A stretch of 41,178 nucleotides of DNA from Kitasatospora sp. SUK 42 (GTDB lineage: Bacteria; Actinomycetota; Actinomycetes; Streptomycetales; Streptomycetaceae), in the NCBI RefSeq assembly GCF_015776785.2, contig NZ_LFMD02000002.1, positions 605,728-646,905 on the forward strand, in the 5' to 3' direction. The position numbers were made by a program, and so were the translations under genes. How positions within the stretch are numbered: position 1 is the stretch's first letter; the number at the start of each line of letters is the position of its first letter. Shown one piece after another: positions 17,894 through 26,679 of this stretch. The notes under the pieces are model-generated. The model saw nothing but the letters and a program-made list of their open reading frames with translations, was not told the origin of the DNA and made no database searches.

Positions 17894-19336
17894 TCAGAGG
17901 TCGAGGCCGGTCAGGACCATGACCTTCTCGACGGTGTAGTCGTCCATCGCGTACCGGACGCCCTCACGGCCGACACCGGAGTCCTTGACGCCGCCGTACG
18001 GCATCTGGTCGGCACGGTAGGACGGCGCGTCGCCGATGATCACACCGCCGACCTCCAGCTCCCGGTGGGCGCGGAAGGCGGTCTGGAGGTCGTGCGTGAA
18101 GACGCCCGCCTGCAGGCCGAACGCCGAGTCGTTGACGGCCGCGAAGGCCTCGTCCACGCCGTCCACCTTGTGCAGCGACAGCACCGGGCCGAACACCTCG
18201 GCCTTGGCCAGGATGGCGTCCTCGGGCAGCTCCGCCAGCACGGTCGGGGCGACGGTCGCACCCTCGCGGGTACCTCCGGTGAGCACCTTGGCGCCCTTGG
18301 CGACGGCGTCCTCGATCCAGGACTCCACCCGCTTGGCGGCGTTCTCGTCGATCAGCGGGCCGACGTCCGTCGCGTCGTCGTTCGGGTCACCGGTGACCTG
18401 CGCCTTGACCTTGGCCACGACCTTCTCCACCAGCGCGTCGTACACCGACGCGTCGGCGATCACCCGCTGCACCGAGATGCAGGACTGGCCGCCCTGGTAG
18501 TTGGCGAACATCGCGATCCGGGTGGCCGCCCAGTCCAGGTCGGCCTCCGAGGACCAGTCGGCGAGCACCACGGCCGCGGCGTTGCCGCCGAGCTCCAGGG
18601 TGCAGTGCTTGCGCGGCACCGAGTCCATGATCTGGTAGCCGACCTTGTCCGAGCCGGTGAAGGAGATCACCGGCACGCGCTTGTCCTGCACCAGGGCCGG
18701 CATCCGGTCGTTCGGCACGGTCAGGATCGACCAGGAGCCGGCCGGCAGGTCCGTCTCGGCCAGGATCTCGCCCAGCACCATCGCCGACAGCGGGGTCGAC
18801 GGAGCCGGCTTGAGGATGATCGGGGCGCCGACCGCGATCGCCGGGGCGATCTTGTGGGCGACCAGGTTCAGCGGGAAGTTGAACGGGGCGATCCCCAGCA
18901 CCACACCGCGCGGGAAGCGGCGCACCACCGCGAAACGGCCCACGCCGCCCGGGTCGGTGTCCAGCCGCATCGTCTCGCCGTTGGTGCGGCGCGCCTCCTC
19001 GGCGGCCCAGCGGAAGACCGACACCGCACGGCCGATCTCACCGCGGGCCCACTTGATCGGCTTGCCGTTCTCGGCCGTGACCAGCTGGGCGAGCTCCTCG
19101 GTGCGCTCGGTCAGCCGCTTGGCCACGTGGTCCAGCGCGGCGGCCCGCTGGTGCGCCGGGGTGGCGGCGAACACCGGCAGCGCGGCCACGGCGGCGTCCA
19201 GCGCCTCCTCGACCTGGGCCTCGGTCGGAATGCTGACCTTGCCGACCAGACGGCCGTCCCAGCTGTTGTGCACCTCGAAGTCGGCGTCACCGCTCGCCCG
19301 GCGGCCGGCGAGCCAGAAATCGTACGTGGTGGTCAC
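17894..19336 (-). CDS. NAD(P)-dependent aldehyde dehydrogenase (probable succinate-semialdehyde type)
   Basis: 480 aa from GTG 19336, giving [16 protein letters not shown]. This is the only start that fits the usual family length, although the GGAGAGGG site is about 11 bases away. ALDH motifs are complete: [18 protein letters not shown] (oxyanion-hole Asn153), [24 protein letters not shown] (Glu248) and [11 protein letters not shown] (catalytic Cys286). A neighbouring PucR regulator and gabT suggest it oxidises succinate semialdehyde from GABA to succinate (inference from context). It ends at the shared terminator with the SDR-like gene. Confidence 0.93.
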   Translation of the reverse strand: MTTTYDFWLAGRRASGDADFEVHNSWDGRLVGKVSIPTEAQVEEALDAAVAALPVFAATPAHQRAAALDHVAKRLTERTEELAQLVTAENGKPIKWARGEIGRAVSVFRWAAEEARRTNGETMRLDTDPGGVGRFAVVRRFPRGVVLGIAPFNFPLNLVAHKIAPAIAVGAPIILKPAPSTPLSAMVLGEILAETDLPAGSWSILTVPNDRMPALVQDKRVPVISFTGSDKVGYQIMDSVPRKHCTLELGGNAAAVVLADWSSEADLDWAATRIAMFANYQGGQSCISVQRVIADASVYDALVEKVVAKVKAQVTGDPNDDATDVGPLIDENAAKRVESWIEDAVAKGAKVLTGGTREGATVAPTVLAELPEDAILAKAEVFGPVLSLHKVDGVDEAFAAVNDSAFGLQAGVFTHDLQTAFRAHRELEVGGVIIGDAPSYRADQMPYGGVKDSGVGREGVRYAMDDYTVEKVMVLTGLDL

Positions 19337-19487
19337 CGTGGTACCGGCCCTCTCCTCGTCGTCGTACGGCCCACGGGCGTGGGACCCGAACCCGAGGGTA
19401 GGTGCGACGACGCGCCGACCGGATTGGCCGACTAGGAGCGTTCGGCTCCGGGGCCACTCCACTGCGTCCAGGCGGGGGCGCACTCCG

Positions 19488-19547
19488 GCTGTTCCGCTCC
19501 GCCTGTTCCGCGTCCGCCTGTTCCGCGTCCGCCTGCTCCCCGTTCGC
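19488..19547 (-). repeat. 15-bp tandem repeat directly after the PucR stop codon
   Basis: Two exact copies of GCGGACGCGGAACAG (minus strand, 19503-19532) are flanked by degenerate copies on both sides. Read past the PucR TAG in the same frame they give A-N-G-E-Q, A-D-A-E-Q, A-D-A-E-Q, and the frame stays open well beyond. It lies in the 211-base gap between pucR and the aldehyde dehydrogenase gene. I see no other gene or clear terminator in that gap. Confidence 0.7.
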
Positions 19548-21113
19548 CTACTCCTCGCCGGAGCGGAGCGCCAGCCACAGCTCCATCCGCACGTCGGTGT
19601 CGTCCAGCGAACGCCCCAGCAGCTCCTCGACGCGACGCATCCGGTACCGCAGCGTGTGCCGGTGCACCCCCAGATCGGCCGCCGCCGCGTCCCACTGGCC
19701 GTGCCGCGACAGCCACGCCCGCAGCGAGGCCACCAGATCGCCCCGGGCCGTCCGGTCGTGCTCGCGCAGCGGCCGCAGCAGCCCCTCCGCGAACGCCGTC
19801 ACCGCGTCCTCCCCCAGCAGCGGCAGCAGCGAACCCGCGCCGACCTCCTCGTGGTCCACCGACCGCCGGCCACCCCGCAACGCCACCGCCAGCGCCCGCT
19901 CCGCCTGCGCGTGCGCCGTACCCGCCTCCTCCAGCGCGGCCGGCGCCGAGACGCCCAGCGACAGGCCCTCGTGCTCCTCCACCGCGCCCAGGCACGCCCG
20001 GTGCACCGCGCCGTTGTCCAGCGCCAGCACCATCAGCCGCGGCCCGTGCGCGCCGTCCTCCCGCGCCACCAACAGCTTCTCGCCCACCCGGGAACCCGCC
20101 TGCTCGGCCCGCTCCCCCAGCTCCACGAGCGCCTCCGCGGCGTCCGCGTTCGCCCCGGCCCCTGCCACCAGGACCCGTATCGTCCCCTCCGGCAGACCGC
20201 CGAACAGCCCCACCGCCACCTGGCGGGCCGTCGCCACCTCACCCGCCAGCACCATCCGCAGCAGCGCCGCGCCCATCCGCTCCTCGGCCTGCCGCAGCTC
20301 CCGCGAGCGCTCCAGGGTGAGGGTCAGCAGCGCCACCGCCGCGTTCAGCACGTACCGCTCGGTCGGCGTGATCCGGTCCTCGGTCCCCACCGCCAGGAAA
20401 CCCCGGGCCCGCCGGTCCGCCCCCAGCGACTGGACCACCACGTAGTCCTCGTCCGCCGTGTCTATCCCCGGCGCGCGCCCCTGCAACGCGGCGCTCGACG
20501 GCGCCGGCCGCCGACGCAGCCGGTCCACCTCCGCCGCCAGCCGCCCCGCCCGGCGGGCCGCCCAGTCCGGCGCCACCACCGACAGCGCACCCGACCCGTC
20601 GTACAGCGCCGCCCAGCCCCCCAGCCGCGCCGCCAGCCGGCGCACCACGGCCGTCGTGCCGTCCTTGCCCAGCGCCGCCCGGGTCAGCTCCTCCTGCGCC
20701 TCGAAACTCGTCGTCACCGCCTCGTACTGCTCGGCGGCCAGCGCCGCCGACACCACCTTGCTGATCGCGATGAACGGCGTCGGCTCCGGCACCCGCAGCA
20801 ACGGCAGCCCCCGCTGCGCCGCCGCGTCCACCAGCGGCTGCGGCACCTCCGTGTGCGACAGCCCCACCCCCAGCCCCAGCCCGACCACCCCCGCGTCGGC
20901 CAGCCGGTGCACGTACGCCTGCAACTGCGCCGCCGTACGGCCCAGCTTGATACCGGTGGTGAGCAGCAGCTCGCCACCCTCCAGGAACGGCGTCGGGTCG
21001 TCCAGCTCACTGGTGTGCACCCAGCGGACCGGCCGCTCCAAGTGATCCCCACCGGCGAGCACCGTCAGGTGGAGCGAACTGTTGCGGACGACGGAGGCGA
21101 GTGTGGGGGGCAT
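19548..21113 (-). CDS. PucR family transcriptional regulator
   Basis: 521 aa. The N-terminal PucR domain is seen in RWVHTSELDDPTPFLEGGELL, LTTGIKLG and VGLGLGVGLSHTEVPQPLVDA. The middle GGDEF-like region covers roughly residues 280-410. The C-terminal PucR helix-turn-helix is SRHGQWDAAAADLGVHRHTL followed by RYRMRRVEELLGRSLDD. These proteins regulate purine, proline or amino-acid catabolism, often by sensing a metabolite in the N-terminal region. Between the aldehyde dehydrogenase gene and gabT it probably controls GABA use (inference). ATG 21113 follows GAAGG. Confidence 0.93.
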   Translation of the reverse strand: MPPTLASVVRNSSLHLTVLAGGDHLERPVRWVHTSELDDPTPFLEGGELLLTTGIKLGRTAAQLQAYVHRLADAGVVGLGLGVGLSHTEVPQPLVDAAAQRGLPLLRVPEPTPFIAISKVVSAALAAEQYEAVTTSFEAQEELTRAALGKDGTTAVVRRLAARLGGWAALYDGSGALSVVAPDWAARRAGRLAAEVDRLRRRPAPSSAALQGRAPGIDTADEDYVVVQSLGADRRARGFLAVGTEDRITPTERYVLNAAVALLTLTLERSRELRQAEERMGAALLRMVLAGEVATARQVAVGLFGGLPEGTIRVLVAGAGANADAAEALVELGERAEQAGSRVGEKLLVAREDGAHGPRLMVLALDNGAVHRACLGAVEEHEGLSLGVSAPAALEEAGTAHAQAERALAVALRGGRRSVDHEEVGAGSLLPLLGEDAVTAFAEGLLRPLREHDRTARGDLVASLRAWLSRHGQWDAAAADLGVHRHTLRYRMRRVEELLGRSLDDTDVRMELWLALRSGEE

Positions 21114-21296
21114 GGCACCTTCGGGGGATTCGACCTGACCGCGCCGTTGCGGCCGGGCGAGGAGAGGGCAGTGGGACTAGTGAGGGTCTCTCCCCTTCAT
21201 TATGGACGCCCCGGACAACCGGCACTGCCGAATCCACCTCGAAGGCGACTTCCCCCGGCCCGCCCCCTCACCTAGCCCGGCACCCACCCCTGAGGC

Positions 21297-23378
21297 TCAT
21301 CCCCGCAGGTCCACCAGCAGCGGCGGCACCTGCTCCCCCGACACCGCCGTCAACGACACCACCGCATGCCCCGCCGGCAACGCGTGCGCCAGATCCGACG
21401 GCGACCACCGCAGCCGCTCCACATCCCGCGTCGTCACCGACTCCGTCTGCGCCGTCGTCCCCGACAACGCCTTCCGCCCCATCCGCCCGGCCCGCCGTAT
21501 CACCCCACCGGAGGTGTCGGGGGTGTGGGTCACCGCCGTCTCCTGCACCAGGTGCGTCCCCCAGGCCTCGGAGAACAGTCGCCCGTCCCAGGGGGCGATC
21601 CCGGGGAAGGCCATCCGGCAGCCGACCGCGCCGAACAACGGCGCCCTCAGCGCCTCCGGCACGTCCACCAGGGTTCGCAGCAGCAGCACCGCACCCGCGT
21701 TCGCACCGCGCATCCGCTGCAACCCCCGGACGGTACCGGCGTCCAGCGCCGCGGAGGCGTCGTCCACCACCAGCCCGGCGAACAGCGAACGGTCCGTACG
21801 GGCCTCGGCGGCCTGCACGAACTGCCCCACCACCAGCCGGGAGAGAATCCGAGCGGCCTCCGGGTGACTGCGCTCCGGCAGCTTCACCCTCACCCGCAGC
21901 GGATGGTCCAGCACCCGCATCGCGAACGGGGGGCGGCCGGTGCCGTCCGTCGCGAAAGCCCCCTCGAAAGCCGGCCGGTCCAACAACGCCAGCCGGTCCG
22001 CCAGCAGCGCCCCGGGATCGTCCGCCCGGCCGCGCTGGCGCTCCCGGTGCTCCAGCTCCCGCTCGTACGAGGCCAGCCGGCCCACCGTCCCGAGCGCCTT
22101 CACCAGCGCCGCCAAGGCGTCCGGATCGCCACCCAACAACGTCCGCAGCTCACGCACCCCCGGGTAACGGCCGTACGCGGCATGGAACGGGCCGACCACC
22201 TGCTGCAGCGCTGTCCGGGCGTTCTCCGCGCGGGCGGTCAGCTCGTCCGGCAGCAGCGCGTCGGCCAGCCGGACGGCCGCCTCGTCCGGGTCCTGCGCCG
22301 CGCCGTAGAGGTCCAGCCCGTACAGCGAGGACCGCTCGCCGGGCGCGATCACCACGTCGTACCAGGCGTCCGGACCGAGATCGGCGTCCGCCGCCCCGAG
22401 CACCACCGCGCACGCTGTGCCCGCCAACGCCTGCAGGCACAACGCCTCGGCCACCGGCCGGGCCAGCCGCGCGGTCTTCCCGGTCCCGGCCGGGCCCACC
22501 GCCAGCAGCGAGGTGCCCAGCACCGCCGGGTCCAGCGCGAAGCCGGCCGCCCGGTGGCTCAGCGGGTTCTTCGGCACGTCCTGCGCCACGCCGAGGCAGA
22601 CCTGACCGAGCAGCAGATCGTGCCGCCGGGCACGGCCGGGCAGCTCGCGCGCCTCGGAGGGGTGGACGAAGGCCGCCGCACCACGGGCCGTCACCTGCTC
22701 GGTGAAGGCGGGCACGAACACCGGATCCGCCTGGGCGGACTCCCAGGCGCGCTGGATCCGCACGTAGTCGACATCGCCGACCGCCTCCGCGTCCAGCCGC
22801 GCCGCCGCCTCGGCCGCCCCACCCTGGCGCTGCGCGTCCCACGGGTCCGACCTGCGCACCACCTCCGGCACGGCCCCGTCCTCCTCTACCGGCTCCTCCC
22901 GCGTCACCGTCCGCGACAACAGCGGCGCCACGTACCGGCGCCACACCTCGGGCCAGCGGCCCATGCGGCCGAAGATCTTGATGACTACGCCGAGCACAAC
23001 AACATTGGCCACCAGGAGCGTGAACATGGCTTCAGACTCGGACGGCGATGCGAGTGGACCGATCCCCGTCTGCCCGCCGAACCATACGAGCACGTACATG
23101 AGGAGCTGCGTGCCGTAGAGATACGCAAACCACCCCACCACCGCGTTCAGCCCCGCGCGGAGCAGCAGCGGCCAGGTCGGGACCTGGGCCGCCTCCGCGC
23201 GCTCCGGGTCGACCCGGCGGTAGCCGAGGCGGTAGACGCCCGGTTCGGCGTCGGGGCGCGGGGCGGTGGCCCATGTGGTGAGGTTGAAGGCGGGGGCACC
23301 GGGTCGTTGGTGCGGCAGGGGGTTGGGGGGGCTGGTGGTGGTGTGTTCGACGTGGTGGTGTGACCCGTCCTGTGCCAT
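21297..23378 (-). CDS. Membrane-anchored TraG/VirD4-like ATP-binding protein
   Basis: 693 aa from ATG 23378, giving MAQDGSHHHVEHTTT; in-frame sequence continues upstream, but this ATG fits best. A His/Pro-rich N-terminus is followed by two membrane segments (about 70-100 and 118-137). A soluble ATPase domain follows, with Walker A VGPAGTGKT at 294-302 and a Walker-B-like FAGLVVDDASAAL near residue 580. Conserved actinobacterial proteins of this layout are usually annotated ATP/GTP-binding and resemble type IV coupling ATPases (TraG/VirD4/HerA). No relaxase or transfer genes are nearby, so conjugation is not implied. It is transcribed away from gabT, with 242 bases between the two starts, and is convergent with none of the GABA genes. 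Confidence 0.75.
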   Translation of the reverse strand: MAQDGSHHHVEHTTTSPPNPLPHQRPGAPAFNLTTWATAPRPDAEPGVYRLGYRRVDPERAEAAQVPTWPLLLRAGLNAVVGWFAYLYGTQLLMYVLVWFGGQTGIGPLASPSESEAMFTLLVANVVVLGVVIKIFGRMGRWPEVWRRYVAPLLSRTVTREEPVEEDGAVPEVVRRSDPWDAQRQGGAAEAAARLDAEAVGDVDYVRIQRAWESAQADPVFVPAFTEQVTARGAAAFVHPSEARELPGRARRHDLLLGQVCLGVAQDVPKNPLSHRAAGFALDPAVLGTSLLAVGPAGTGKTARLARPVAEALCLQALAGTACAVVLGAADADLGPDAWYDVVIAPGERSSLYGLDLYGAAQDPDEAAVRLADALLPDELTARAENARTALQQVVGPFHAAYGRYPGVRELRTLLGGDPDALAALVKALGTVGRLASYERELEHRERQRGRADDPGALLADRLALLDRPAFEGAFATDGTGRPPFAMRVLDHPLRVRVKLPERSHPEAARILSRLVVGQFVQAAEARTDRSLFAGLVVDDASAALDAGTVRGLQRMRGANAGAVLLLRTLVDVPEALRAPLFGAVGCRMAFPGIAPWDGRLFSEAWGTHLVQETAVTHTPDTSGGVIRRAGRMGRKALSGTTAQTESVTTRDVERLRWSPSDLAHALPAGHAVVSLTAVSGEQVPPLLVDLRG

Positions 23379-23579
23379 GTACGGCCCCGCTCCCTCGCCC
23401 GCCCCGGCCCGACCGCCGTCGGTGCCGCCATACCCATGCCGCCGTGTTGGCGACACGCCCGCGCTCAGGGTAGTGGAGCGGGCCCGGCGGGTAGTCGCGC
23501 CACCTGCGCTGGCCGTGCCGGACAAGTCGGACGGCGGAGTGCTACCGAGTGGCGCATGCCCGGTCGGTGAGGGCGGCCG

Positions 23580-23585
23580 TAGCCT
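23580..23585 (+). promoter_or_regulatory. Possible -10 element of gabT
   Basis: TAGCCT fits TANNNT and would give a leader of about 29 bases. No good -35 hexamer is visible. Confidence 0.25.
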
Positions 23586-23620
23586 GCGAAGCACCGAGCC
23601 GAGAAGTCTGGAGAAACCCC

Positions 23621-24961
23621 ATGAGCGCCGTAACGCCGCTCCCGCAGGAGCGCCGACTGGTCACCGCGATCCCCGGTCCGAAGTCGCAGGAGCTGCAGGC
23701 CCGCAAGCTGGGTGCGGTGGCGGCCGGCGTCGGCACCACCCTGCCGGTGTACGTCACCCGCGCCAACGGCGGCGTGCTGGAGGACGTGGACGGCAACTCG
23801 CTGATCGACTTCGGTTCCGGCATCGCCGTGACCAACGTCGGCAACAGCGCCGAGGCCGTGGTGGCCCGGACGACCGAGCAGCTGGCCAACTTCACCCACA
23901 CCTGCTTCATGGTGACCCCGTACGAGGGTTACGTGGCCGTCGCCGAGCAGCTGAACGAGCTGACCCCGGGCGACCACGAGAAGCGCACCGCGCTGTTCAA
24001 CTCCGGCTCCGAGGCCGTCGAGAACGCGGTGAAGATCGCCCGCGCCTACACCAAGCGCCAGGCCGTCGTCGTGTTCGACCACGGCTACCACGGCCGCACC
24101 AACCTCACCCTGGCGCTGACGGCGAAGAACATGCCGTACAAGCAGGGCTTCGGTCCGTTCGCCCCCGAGGTCTACCGGGTGCCGGTCGCCTACCCGTACC
24201 GCTGGCTGACCGGTGCGGAGAACGCCGCCGCCGAGGCCGCCGCCCAGGCGATCGACACGATCAACAAGCAGATCGGCGCCGAGAACGTCGCCGCGATCAT
24301 CATCGAGCCGATCCAGGGCGAGGGCGGCTTCATCGAGCCGGCCAAGGGCTTCCTGCCGGCGATCGTGGAGTTCGCGAAGGCGAACGGCATCGTGTTCGTC
24401 GCGGACGAGATCCAGACCGGTTTCTGCCGCACCGGCCAGTGGTTCGCCTGCGAGGACGAGGGCATCGTCCCGGACCTGATCACCACCGCCAAGGGCATCG
24501 CCGGCGGTCTGCCGCTGTCCGCGGTGACCGGCCGCGCCGAGATCATGGACGCCGCGCAGACCGGTGGCCTGGGTGGCACCTACGGCGGCAACCCGGTGGC
24601 CTGCGCCGCCGCGCTGGGCGCCATCGAGACCATGAAGGAGCAGGACCTCAAGGGCAAGGCGCAGCGGATCGGCGAGATCATGCTGGGCCGCCTGCGGGCC
24701 ATGCAGGAGAAGTACGAGATCATCGGCGAGGTCCGCGGCCGCGGCGCGATGATCGCCGTCGAGCTGGTGAAGGCGGGCGGCAAGGAGCCGAACGCGGAGG
24801 CCACCGCGGCCATCGCCAAGGCCTGCCACGCCGAGGGCCTGGTCGTGCTGACCGCCGGCACCTACGGCAACGTGCTGCGCTTCCTGCCGCCGCTGGTCAT
24901 CCCGGAGCACCTGCTGAACGAGGGCCTGGACATCCTGGAGGGCGCGTTCGCCACCGTCTGA
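23621..24961 (+). CDS. gabT: 4-aminobutyrate-2-oxoglutarate transaminase
   Basis: 446 aa from ATG 23621 with GGAG 8 bases upstream. It is a PLP-dependent class III aminotransferase that turns GABA and 2-oxoglutarate into succinate semialdehyde and glutamate. Motifs are FNSGSEAVENAVKIARAYT, VVVFDHGYHGRTNLTLALT, IIEPIQGEGGF, FVADEIQTGFCRTG (Asp262 contacts the PLP ring) and LITTAKGIAGGLPLSAV, in which Lys291 is the Schiff-base lysine. The end matches GabT (VLRFLPPLVIPEHLLNEGL). With the aldehyde dehydrogenase it would make up the two-step GABA shunt exit, although the two genes are about 4 kb apart and on opposite strands. Confidence 0.95.
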   Translation: MSAVTPLPQERRLVTAIPGPKSQELQARKLGAVAAGVGTTLPVYVTRANGGVLEDVDGNSLIDFGSGIAVTNVGNSAEAVVARTTEQLANFTHTCFMVTPYEGYVAVAEQLNELTPGDHEKRTALFNSGSEAVENAVKIARAYTKRQAVVVFDHGYHGRTNLTLALTAKNMPYKQGFGPFAPEVYRVPVAYPYRWLTGAENAAAEAAAQAIDTINKQIGAENVAAIIIEPIQGEGGFIEPAKGFLPAIVEFAKANGIVFVADEIQTGFCRTGQWFACEDEGIVPDLITTAKGIAGGLPLSAVTGRAEIMDAAQTGGLGGTYGGNPVACAAALGAIETMKEQDLKGKAQRIGEIMLGRLRAMQEKYEIIGEVRGRGAMIAVELVKAGGKEPNAEATAAIAKACHAEGLVVLTAGTYGNVLRFLPPLVIPEHLLNEGLDILEGAFATV

Positions 24962-25015
24962 GTGGTGCCGCCCGTCAGGTCGTGAACCCCGCCGGAGGGA
25001 TGTCCGGACAGCGCT

Positions 25016-25054
25016 GAACGGCCCGTGGGGACCTCTGGTCCCCACGGGCCGTTC
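25016..25054 (+). terminator. Strong intrinsic terminator after gabT
   Basis: Perfect 18-bp stem (25016-25033 and 25037-25054) with a TCT loop, 54 bases past the gabT stop codon. Confidence 0.92.
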
Positions 25055-25214
25055 GGTTGTGCGAGGGTCGTACGAGCGCCCCCTGCGCGGGACCGTACGA
25101 GGCACCGGTGCGCCGGTCGGGCGTGATCGGCGGAACCCCGGGAGGTTGCCCCGGGCAGGGTGAAGATGATGTGCGGAATCGCTGAAGGCGCTCGGCGCGG
25201 AAGGGCGGTTGACG

Positions 25215-25220
25215 TAGTGT
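25215..25220 (+). promoter_or_regulatory. -10 element consistent with a leaderless PAP2 mRNA
   Basis: TAGTGT fits TANNNT and ends 8 bases before ATG 25229, so transcription would begin at or next to the start codon. This decided the PAP2 start, since no Shine-Dalgarno sequence is found before that ATG. Confidence 0.4.
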
Positions 25221-25228
25221 CATCGCAG

Positions 25229-26146
25229 ATGGACAGCGAGCCTCAGCCATGGGCGGAGCCTCCTGCGGAGCCCCCTTCGGGGTCGGGTCCGCGCGGGCGC
25301 CGCGACGGCGACCAGGCCTCCCCGGGAGGGGCGGCGCACACCGAAGGCCGATCGACCGACCGTCCGACCCACACCCCCCGGGACGTGCGGAACGGCGATC
25401 ATCAGAGCCGCCCCGGAGCTCTCCCCCCTGCTCCGGGGCGGCTGTTCGCCGTCCCGGCCCGGGTGGCCCGGTCGGTGGCGGTGCCGGTGGTGGCGGCGGT
25501 CGTGCTGCTGGCGGTGTCCTGGCAGGTGGCGGTGGACGGGCCGCTGCTCGGGCTGGACGGCTCGGTCCGCTCGGCCGTCCGGGCGGCGCACCGGGACCAC
25601 CCCGACGCCCTGCTCGACCGTCTCGGCCATCTGCTGTCGGACCTGGGCAGCGCCGTCCCGGCCGTCCCGGTGCTGCTGACGGCCGGTGTGCTGGCCGCCT
25701 GGTGGTGGCGCCGGGCGCGGACGGAACGCTGGTGGCTGCCGCTGCCGGTGGCGGTGCTGACCTCGGGGCTGATCCCGTTGCTGGTGGTCCCGGCGAAGGC
25801 GGCGTTCGCCCGGCCGGGGCCGCTCGGGGAGTCGCTGGCGCCGGGGCAGTGGGGCTGGTACCCGTCGGGGCACACCGCGACCGCGACGTTCTCGTACGGC
25901 GTGGCCGCACTGCTGCTGGCCCGGGCGGCGGCGCCGCGAGTGGCCCGGGGGCTGGTCGCGGGGGCGGTGCTGCTGGCGCTCGGGGTGGGCGCGGGGCTGG
26001 TGTGGAGCAGCTTCCACTGGCTGCTGGACGTGGTGGCCAGCTGGTGCCTGGCCGCCCTGGTGCTGTGGGCGCTGGACCGGTGGCTGCCGCGGTCGCACGC
26101 CCGGAGGCCCGGGGACCCGTCCGGCGGATCGGCCGGTCCGGGCTGA
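25229..26146 (+). CDS. PAP2 family membrane phosphatase
   Basis: 305 aa if started at ATG 25229 (probable leaderless start); GTG 25160 and GTG 25386 are alternatives. A polar, Pro/Gly-rich region of about 65 residues precedes about six membrane segments. The three phosphatase motifs are recognisable: KAAFARPGPLG (motif 1), WYPSGHTATATF (motif 2 with PSGH), and SSFHWLLDVVASW (motif 3, H...D). Proteins of this kind dephosphorylate lipid phosphates such as phosphatidate or undecaprenyl diphosphate at the outer face of the membrane; the exact substrate cannot be told. A strong hairpin lies early in the reading frame. The gene is convergent with the DUF2218 gene, 34 bases apart. Confidence 0.85.
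   Translation: MDSEPQPWAEPPAEPPSGSGPRGRRDGDQASPGGAAHTEGRSTDRPTHTPRDVRNGDHQSRPGALPPAPGRLFAVPARVARSVAVPVVAAVVLLAVSWQVAVDGPLLGLDGSVRSAVRAAHRDHPDALLDRLGHLLSDLGSAVPAVPVLLTAGVLAAWWWRRARTERWWLPLPVAVLTSGLIPLLVVPAKAAFARPGPLGESLAPGQWGWYPSGHTATATFSYGVAALLLARAAAPRVARGLVAGAVLLALGVGAGLVWSSFHWLLDVVASWCLAALVLWALDRWLPRSHARRPGDPSGGSAGPG
25406..25443. repeat. 14-bp inverted repeat inside the PAP2 5' region
   Basis: AGCCGCCCCGGAGC (25406-25419) and its exact complement (25430-25443) flank a 10-base C-rich loop. It lies within the N-terminal coding region if translation starts at 25229, or in the leader if it starts further downstream. It looks like a terminator or attenuator stem but lies inside the gene. Confidence 0.7.
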
Positions 26147-26180
26147 TCCACGGGCCGGGGCGCGGGCGGGCGCGTACGTC

Positions 26181-26513
26181 CTACGCCTCGGACTCCTCGT
26201 TGCGGTGGACCAGTCCGGCCTCGCCGTTGTCGCGGTGCCACTCGACGACGAGTTCGTCGCGGGCGCCGAAGCGGACGAGGTGGCGGCCGACCACGTCCTC
26301 CAGGCCGGGCAGGTTCTCGCGCTCGCCCTCGACGGTGAGCAGCAGCGCGTCCGGCTCGGCCTCCAGGGTGGCGGTGCCGGCGCCGAAGACCAGGGTGCCG
26401 CGGCCGGTCTCCTCGGAGAAGGTGGCCTCGATCTTGCGGCCCATGTGGGCGGCGAGCTGCTTGGCGTAGCGGGCGGGGCGGTCGGTGGCGACGCGCGCCT
26501 CGGAGCGGGGCAT
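26181..26513 (-). CDS. DUF2218 protein
   Basis: 110 aa from ATG 26513, with GGAGGG 3-4 bases upstream. The sequence EARVATDRPARYAKQLAAH, FGAGTATLEAEPDALLLTVE and VVGRHLVRFGARDELVVEW matches DUF2218, a small alpha/beta domain often found with siderophore or iron-transport genes in actinobacteria. No function has been shown that I can name. It is divergent from the MarR gene, which makes it a possible MarR target. Confidence 0.88.
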   Translation of the reverse strand: MPRSEARVATDRPARYAKQLAAHMGRKIEATFSEETGRGTLVFGAGTATLEAEPDALLLTVEGERENLPGLEDVVGRHLVRFGARDELVVEWHRDNGEAGLVHRNEESEA

Positions 26514-26679
26514 GGGCCCTCCAGGTTCGGGGAGGGAACTTAGGGTCCCCTCACTCGGAGCTACGCTAACCCAGTTACTGAGCTAGGCTCAACATATTTC
26601 CCCGATCCCCGTCCACCACCGGCCGCACGCCCCGGACCGGCCGCTACCCTTGGGCGGACGCCAGCCGAGGAGACCGCCG
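26514..26679. promoter_or_regulatory. Divergent promoter region between DUF2218 and marR-like genes
   Basis: This 166-base region is noticeably less GC-rich than its surroundings. It holds CAGTTACTG (26573-26581, an odd-centred palindrome), and near it a repeated GAGCTA sequence at about 26560 and 26580. On the minus strand TAGCGT near 26562-26567 could be a -10 box for the DUF2218 gene. A MarR dimer could bind here; this is inference. Confidence 0.35.

Noticed and set aside
21297..23378. Integrated conjugative element or plasmid remnant around the TraG-like ATPase
   Set aside because: No integrase, attachment site, relaxase, replication gene or composition change is visible; neighbours are core metabolic genes.
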